NCBI GenBank assembly: GCA_947311665.1
Contig: CAMZLA010000079.1
Location: 1 to 7,229, forward strand
Reading direction: 5' to 3'
DNA from: an uncultured Candidatus Altimarinota bacterium
Lineage (GTDB): Bacteria > Patescibacteriota > Gracilibacteria > CAIRYL01
DNA length: 7,229 bases
How positions within the stretch are numbered: the stretch's first letter is position 1; every line of letters begins with the position of its first letter. Below are positions 5,863 to 7,229 of the stretch, piece after piece. The notes under the pieces are model-generated. The model saw nothing but the letters and a program-made list of their open reading frames with translations. It searched no databases and was not told where the DNA came from. The translations under genes and the position numbers were made by a program.

Positions 5863-7143
5863 ATGAATTTACTTACACAAATTTGGCAGTCATCAATACT
5901 GCGAAAAAAAGTTTTATTTACTATAGGAATTCTGATTATATATAGAATTCTTGCACAAATCTCAATTCCTGGAGTTGATATTGAAGCAGTTCGAGGTTTT
6001 TTCTCTGGAGAAGATAGCGGAATATTTGGTATTTATTCAATGCTTACAGGGGGAGCTATGGAGAAATTTTCATTGTTAATGATGGGATTGGCTCCTTATA
6101 TTAATGCATCAATTATTATGCAGCTGATGACAGTTGTTATTCCAAAATTTGAAGCATTACAACAAGAAGGGGAGGCAGGACAAAAGAAAATTAATTTATA
6201 TACTCGATTGCTGACTGTTGTATTTGCCTTTGGTCAATCTTATGGAGTTTTATATTATATTTCACGAAATATTACAGAAATAGATATTACTAATATTTCA
6301 CAAATTCTTCCATTAATGCTTACTATTACGGCAGGTTCATTGCTTTTAGTATGGCTAGGAGAACAGATAACAGAAAAAGGACTTGGGAATGGAATTTCTC
6401 TCATTATTTTTGCTTCTATTGTTTCTAATATTCCTTCAATTATTTCTAATATTATAGGGAGTGTTGAAAGTTTAACAGGAAATACTGGGAAATTAATTCC
6501 TTTTGCATTATTTGTAGCTCTTACTTTTGTTCTTATTATTGCAACAATTTTAGCAACAGAAGGACAACGAAAAATTCCAGTAAACTATGGAACAGGAGGT
6601 CAGTCAGTAGCATCAAGTTTGCCAATTAGAGTTTTACAAGCGGGAATGATTCCTATTATTTTTGCTCTTTCTATTGTTACTTTTCCATCTGTTATTGTAC
6701 AAATGATTGGTACTGATACGAATGCTATTACTACTTTTATATCTCAAAATTTAAATCCTAACTCTGGAACAATTATTTTCTTTGCTATTTATGCAACATT
6801 GATAATGTTCTTTTCATATTTTTATGTTTCTATTGTTTTTAAAACAGAGCAAATAGCAGAAAATATTCAAAAAAGAGGAGGGTTTATTCCGGGGTATCGT
6901 CCTGGTCGAGAAACCGCAGAACATCTTTCAACTGTTTCATTCCGATTGAATTTATGGGGAGGTTTATTTCTTGCTATAGTTGCTATTATTCCAATGATAT
7001 TTACAACTTTTTCAGACACATTAACTCCACAAGATTTAATTGTTTCTGGTTCAGGAGTGATAATTATTGTAGGAGTTGTTCTTGATCTTATTAGAAAAAT
7101 TAATGATCATCTGGCAATGCAAGATTATGATAAATTGAAATAA
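5863..7143 (+). CDS. secY: Preprotein translocase subunit SecY
   Basis: SecY forms the channel of SecYEG that moves unfolded proteins across or into the inner membrane, driven by SecA or the ribosome. The 426-residue sequence has about ten hydrophobic segments, roughly at 16-33, 67-90, 112-135, 147-168, 178-198, 211-232, 260-282, 300-325, 364-382 and 391-410. The plug region is near GIFGIYSMLTGGAMEKFSL (53-71). Hallmarks include GLAPYINASIIMQL (75-88), GLGNGISLIIFASI (173-186), the cytosolic EGQRKIPV (233-240), LQAGMIPIIFA (258-268) and the ribosome/SecA-contacting RGGFIPGYRPG (338-348). Length is normal (E. coli 443). The ATG at 5863 gives the expected short N-terminus. Seven of twelve arginines are CGA. 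It follows rplO by 35 nt. No terminator is seen after it within the window, so the unit may continue, often with adk and map in other bacteria. Confidence 0.97.
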   Translation: MNLLTQIWQSSILRKKVLFTIGILIIYRILAQISIPGVDIEAVRGFFSGEDSGIFGIYSMLTGGAMEKFSLLMMGLAPYINASIIMQLMTVVIPKFEALQQEGEAGQKKINLYTRLLTVVFAFGQSYGVLYYISRNITEIDITNISQILPLMLTITAGSLLLVWLGEQITEKGLGNGISLIIFASIVSNIPSIISNIIGSVESLTGNTGKLIPFALFVALTFVLIIATILATEGQRKIPVNYGTGGQSVASSLPIRVLQAGMIPIIFALSIVTFPSVIVQMIGTDTNAITTFISQNLNPNSGTIIFFAIYATLIMFFSYFYVSIVFKTEQIAENIQKRGGFIPGYRPGRETAEHLSTVSFRLNLWGGLFLAIVAIIPMIFTTFSDTLTPQDLIVSGSGVIIIVGVVLDLIRKINDHLAMQDYDKLK

Positions 7144-7177
7144 TCTACAAATAATTTGAAAATAATTCAATAAGATT

Positions 7178-7229
7178 ATTGATATAAAAAAGAAAATTGA
7201 TATAGAAAAGAAAATTGATATAGAAAAGA
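7178..7229 (+). repeat. 18-bp tandem repeat downstream of secY, running off the window
   Basis: The unit ATTGATATAGAAAAGAAA occurs in tandem at 7178-7195 (one mismatch, A for G), 7196-7213 and 7214-7229 (16 of 18 bases before the edge). No start codon opens the repeat as a frame and TAA stops lie just upstream in the matching frame, so it looks intergenic. The number of copies beyond the edge is unknown. Confidence 0.8.

Noticed and set aside
1..7229. Alternative genetic code with TGA read as glycine (Gracilibacteria/SR1, code 25), suggested by all stops being TAA
   Set aside because: All seven complete genes are full length with no in-frame TGA, and their conserved glycines are GGN codons. 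Exclusive TAA use is expected at this base composition.
7144..7229. CRISPR array or coding repeat in the terminal tandem repeat
   Set aside because: The copies are directly adjacent with no spacers, and no start codon or open frame leads into them.

Overview
The window is a strongly AT-rich bacterial chromosome segment (roughly 30% G+C by eye, not computed) made of compact core genes with short A/T spacers. Every complete gene ends in TAA. None of the eight visible start codons has a purine-rich Shine-Dalgarno sequence; the starts follow T-rich or A/T leaders. Arginine in the ribosomal, translocon and chaperone genes is written mostly as CGA. These traits, the absence of rpmD (L30) upstream of rplO, and an isolated purM suggest a reduced-genome lineage such as the Patescibacteria/CPR. 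That placement is inference; no marker here fixes the phylum. TGA is not used as a sense codon in any of the genes, so the ordinary bacterial code fits.

Layout. At 1-199 (minus) is the N-terminus of an unidentified membrane-anchored or exported protein cut by the window edge. It is divergent from a family 4 glycosyltransferase (282-1400, plus). A tRNA-Val(UAC) with encoded CCA follows at 1456-1532. A long A-stem-T hairpin at 1546-1577 can serve as a shared terminator for the tRNA and for the convergent minus-strand pair purM-arsC (3094 down to 1654, 4-nt spacing). From 3252 everything runs on the plus strand: trigger factor (tig) with its own promoter and terminator, a divergent Sua5/YrdC/TsaC-type protein (4685-5254), then rplO (L15) and secY, a remnant of the bacterial spc operon order. 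The window ends in an 18-bp tandem repeat behind secY.

How the genes fit together. tig, rplO and secY all act at the ribosome exit and membrane-targeting step: a 50S protein, the chaperone that docks at the tunnel exit, and the translocation channel. The TsaC-like protein and tRNA-Val belong to tRNA supply and modification. The glycosyltransferase is a surface-sugar gene whose arginine codon use differs from its neighbours. purM is a purine biosynthesis gene without pathway partners in view, paired with a thioredoxin-fold ArsC/Spx-type reductase.

No CRISPR array, insertion sequence, toxin-antitoxin pair, phage gene or convincing new multi-gene system is visible. The items most worth a second look are the uniform lack of Shine-Dalgarno sites, the CGA preference in the core genes, the isolated purM-arsC pair and the short tandem repeats behind tig and secY.
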